Assembly: GCA_025453715.1 (NCBI GenBank)
Contig: JALOPT010000002.1
Span: forward strand, 1 to 24,062
Length of the DNA: 24,062 bases
Direction of reading: 5' to 3'
Source: Methanoregulaceae archaeon
GTDB taxonomy: Archaea; Halobacteriota; Methanomicrobia; Methanomicrobiales; Methanospirillaceae
Below the pieces are notes generated by a model. It made no database searches. It was not told the DNA's origin and saw nothing but the letters and a program-made list of their open reading frames with translations. The translations under genes and the position numbers were made by a program. Shown here piece after piece: positions 23,671 through 24,062 of the stretch (its first letter is position 1; each line of letters begins with the position of its first letter).

Positions 23671-24062
23671 CTATAACAGACCGACTACCGCATGGTGGAG
23701 GATGTCAAGGGTCCTTCGTAATGCCCGGCCTGCGTCGCGCAGGTGGTTGTAGATCTCCCTCTTTTTCAGGGCGTTCATTGGGTCATCAGCCCTGAACAGC
23801 TCTGCCATTCCTGCAACGTACAGGGCCTTAATTTCGTGGTCTGCATCACTGGCTTTCCTGATGAGATCTTCCACCCTGCTTTTTTCAGTGTTCATGATCT
23901 TCACCCCTTTAACTATACAGCTGGTTCCCCGGAGCAGTGCCTCGGCCATTGCAAGTATTGTTTTGTCAGTCCCGACGCCGAACGTATACATTTCAATAGC
24001 CGTCTCTTTTGAAAAATTCAGGAGATAGTCCATCTGCCTGGAGAGGTCATAGATATCCTGCC
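23671..24062 (-). CDS. DUF47/PhoU-like protein, C-terminal part
   Basis: The frame runs open to the right edge, so the start is outside the window. The visible 129 residues are all helical and resemble the C-terminal half of DUF47 (PhoU-like) proteins: SRVEDLIRKASDADHEIKAL, LYVAGMAELF, then DDPMNALKKREIYNHLRDAG and RALRRTLDILHHAVVGL. DUF47 proteins usually accompany phosphate permeases of the Pit type, so a transporter gene may lie next to it beyond the window. The ATG at 24033 is internal. The stop codon is 22 bp from the 3' end of tRNA-Leu, with which it is convergent. Confidence 0.8.
   Translation of the reverse strand, partial: QDIYDLSRQMDYLLNFSKETAIEMYTFGVGTDKTILAMAEALLRGTSCIVKGVKIMNTEKSRVEDLIRKASDADHEIKALYVAGMAELFRADDPMNALKKREIYNHLRDAGRALRRTLDILHHAVVGLL

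Noticed and set aside
1..24062. Mobile elements, CRISPR arrays, integrases or defence genes
   Set aside because: No transposase, integrase, Cas, restriction or toxin-antitoxin motif was found, and the only large repeats are the PAS copies within one gene.

Overview
The window looks like chromosomal DNA of a methanogenic archaeon, most likely in or near the order Methanomicrobiales. The evidence is an archaeal-type alanyl-tRNA synthetase with an N-terminal zinc module, transcription factor E, archaeal tRNA Cm56 methyltransferase, the methanogen homocysteine-forming proteins (COG1900, NIL-ferredoxin and COG2122), a FilR1-type regulator, and TATA boxes placed 25-30 bp before start codons with little or no leader. 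No insertion sequence, CRISPR array, integrase or prophage gene was seen.

Layout. 1-450: a chimeric reading frame joins the start of a Y-family DNA polymerase to the C-terminal anchor of an archaeal surface protein. 450-4009 (minus): alaS followed by a membrane-anchored winged-helix regulator. 4010-4657: a gene-poor stretch with one possible small ORF. 4658-5700 (minus): a SWIM zinc-finger protein coupled to a NIF3-family protein. 5792-7689 (plus): COG1900-CBS protein and NIL-ferredoxin. 7893-9233 (minus): a 2H phosphoesterase fused to a calcineurin-like phosphoesterase. 9412-10122 (plus): COG2122/UPF0280 protein. 10218-11553 (minus): a DUF4352-like lipoprotein and an unrecognised acidic protein. 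11632-14517 (plus): a tight operon of small winged-helix protein, trm56, ATP-grasp enzyme, tfe and an HD-domain protein. 14751-16762 (minus): FilR1-type regulator and a UbiA-family prenyltransferase. 17040-18485 (plus): a degenerate receiver-PAS-pseudo-kinase and a canonical single-domain response regulator. 18587-19057: a membrane-anchored FxLYD protein. 19153-21165 (minus): a phosphatase with three tandem PAS copies. 21366-22859 (plus): a YIP1-like membrane protein and an MBL-fold hydrolase. 22888-23388 (minus): an HTH-ACT regulator. 23565-23649: tRNA-Leu(GAG). 23671-24062 (minus): a DUF47/PhoU-like protein cut by the window end.

How they fit together. The best-supported functional unit is sulfur assimilation. 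The two homologues of MA1821/MA1822 and a homologue of MA1715, which in Methanosarcina acetivorans form homocysteine from aspartate semialdehyde and sulfide, lie within 4.4 kb with only the 2H-phosphoesterase fusion between them. The second unit is an information-processing operon with overlapping genes (tRNA methylation, basal transcription factor). The third is a signalling region (17-21 kb) in which phosphotransfer residues are missing from one protein and intact in its neighbour, and in which a PAS domain has been triplicated with no length change. The most surprising items are the polymerase/surface-anchor chimera at the left edge, the two-phosphoesterase fusion inside the homocysteine locus, and the exact 140-residue PAS triplication.
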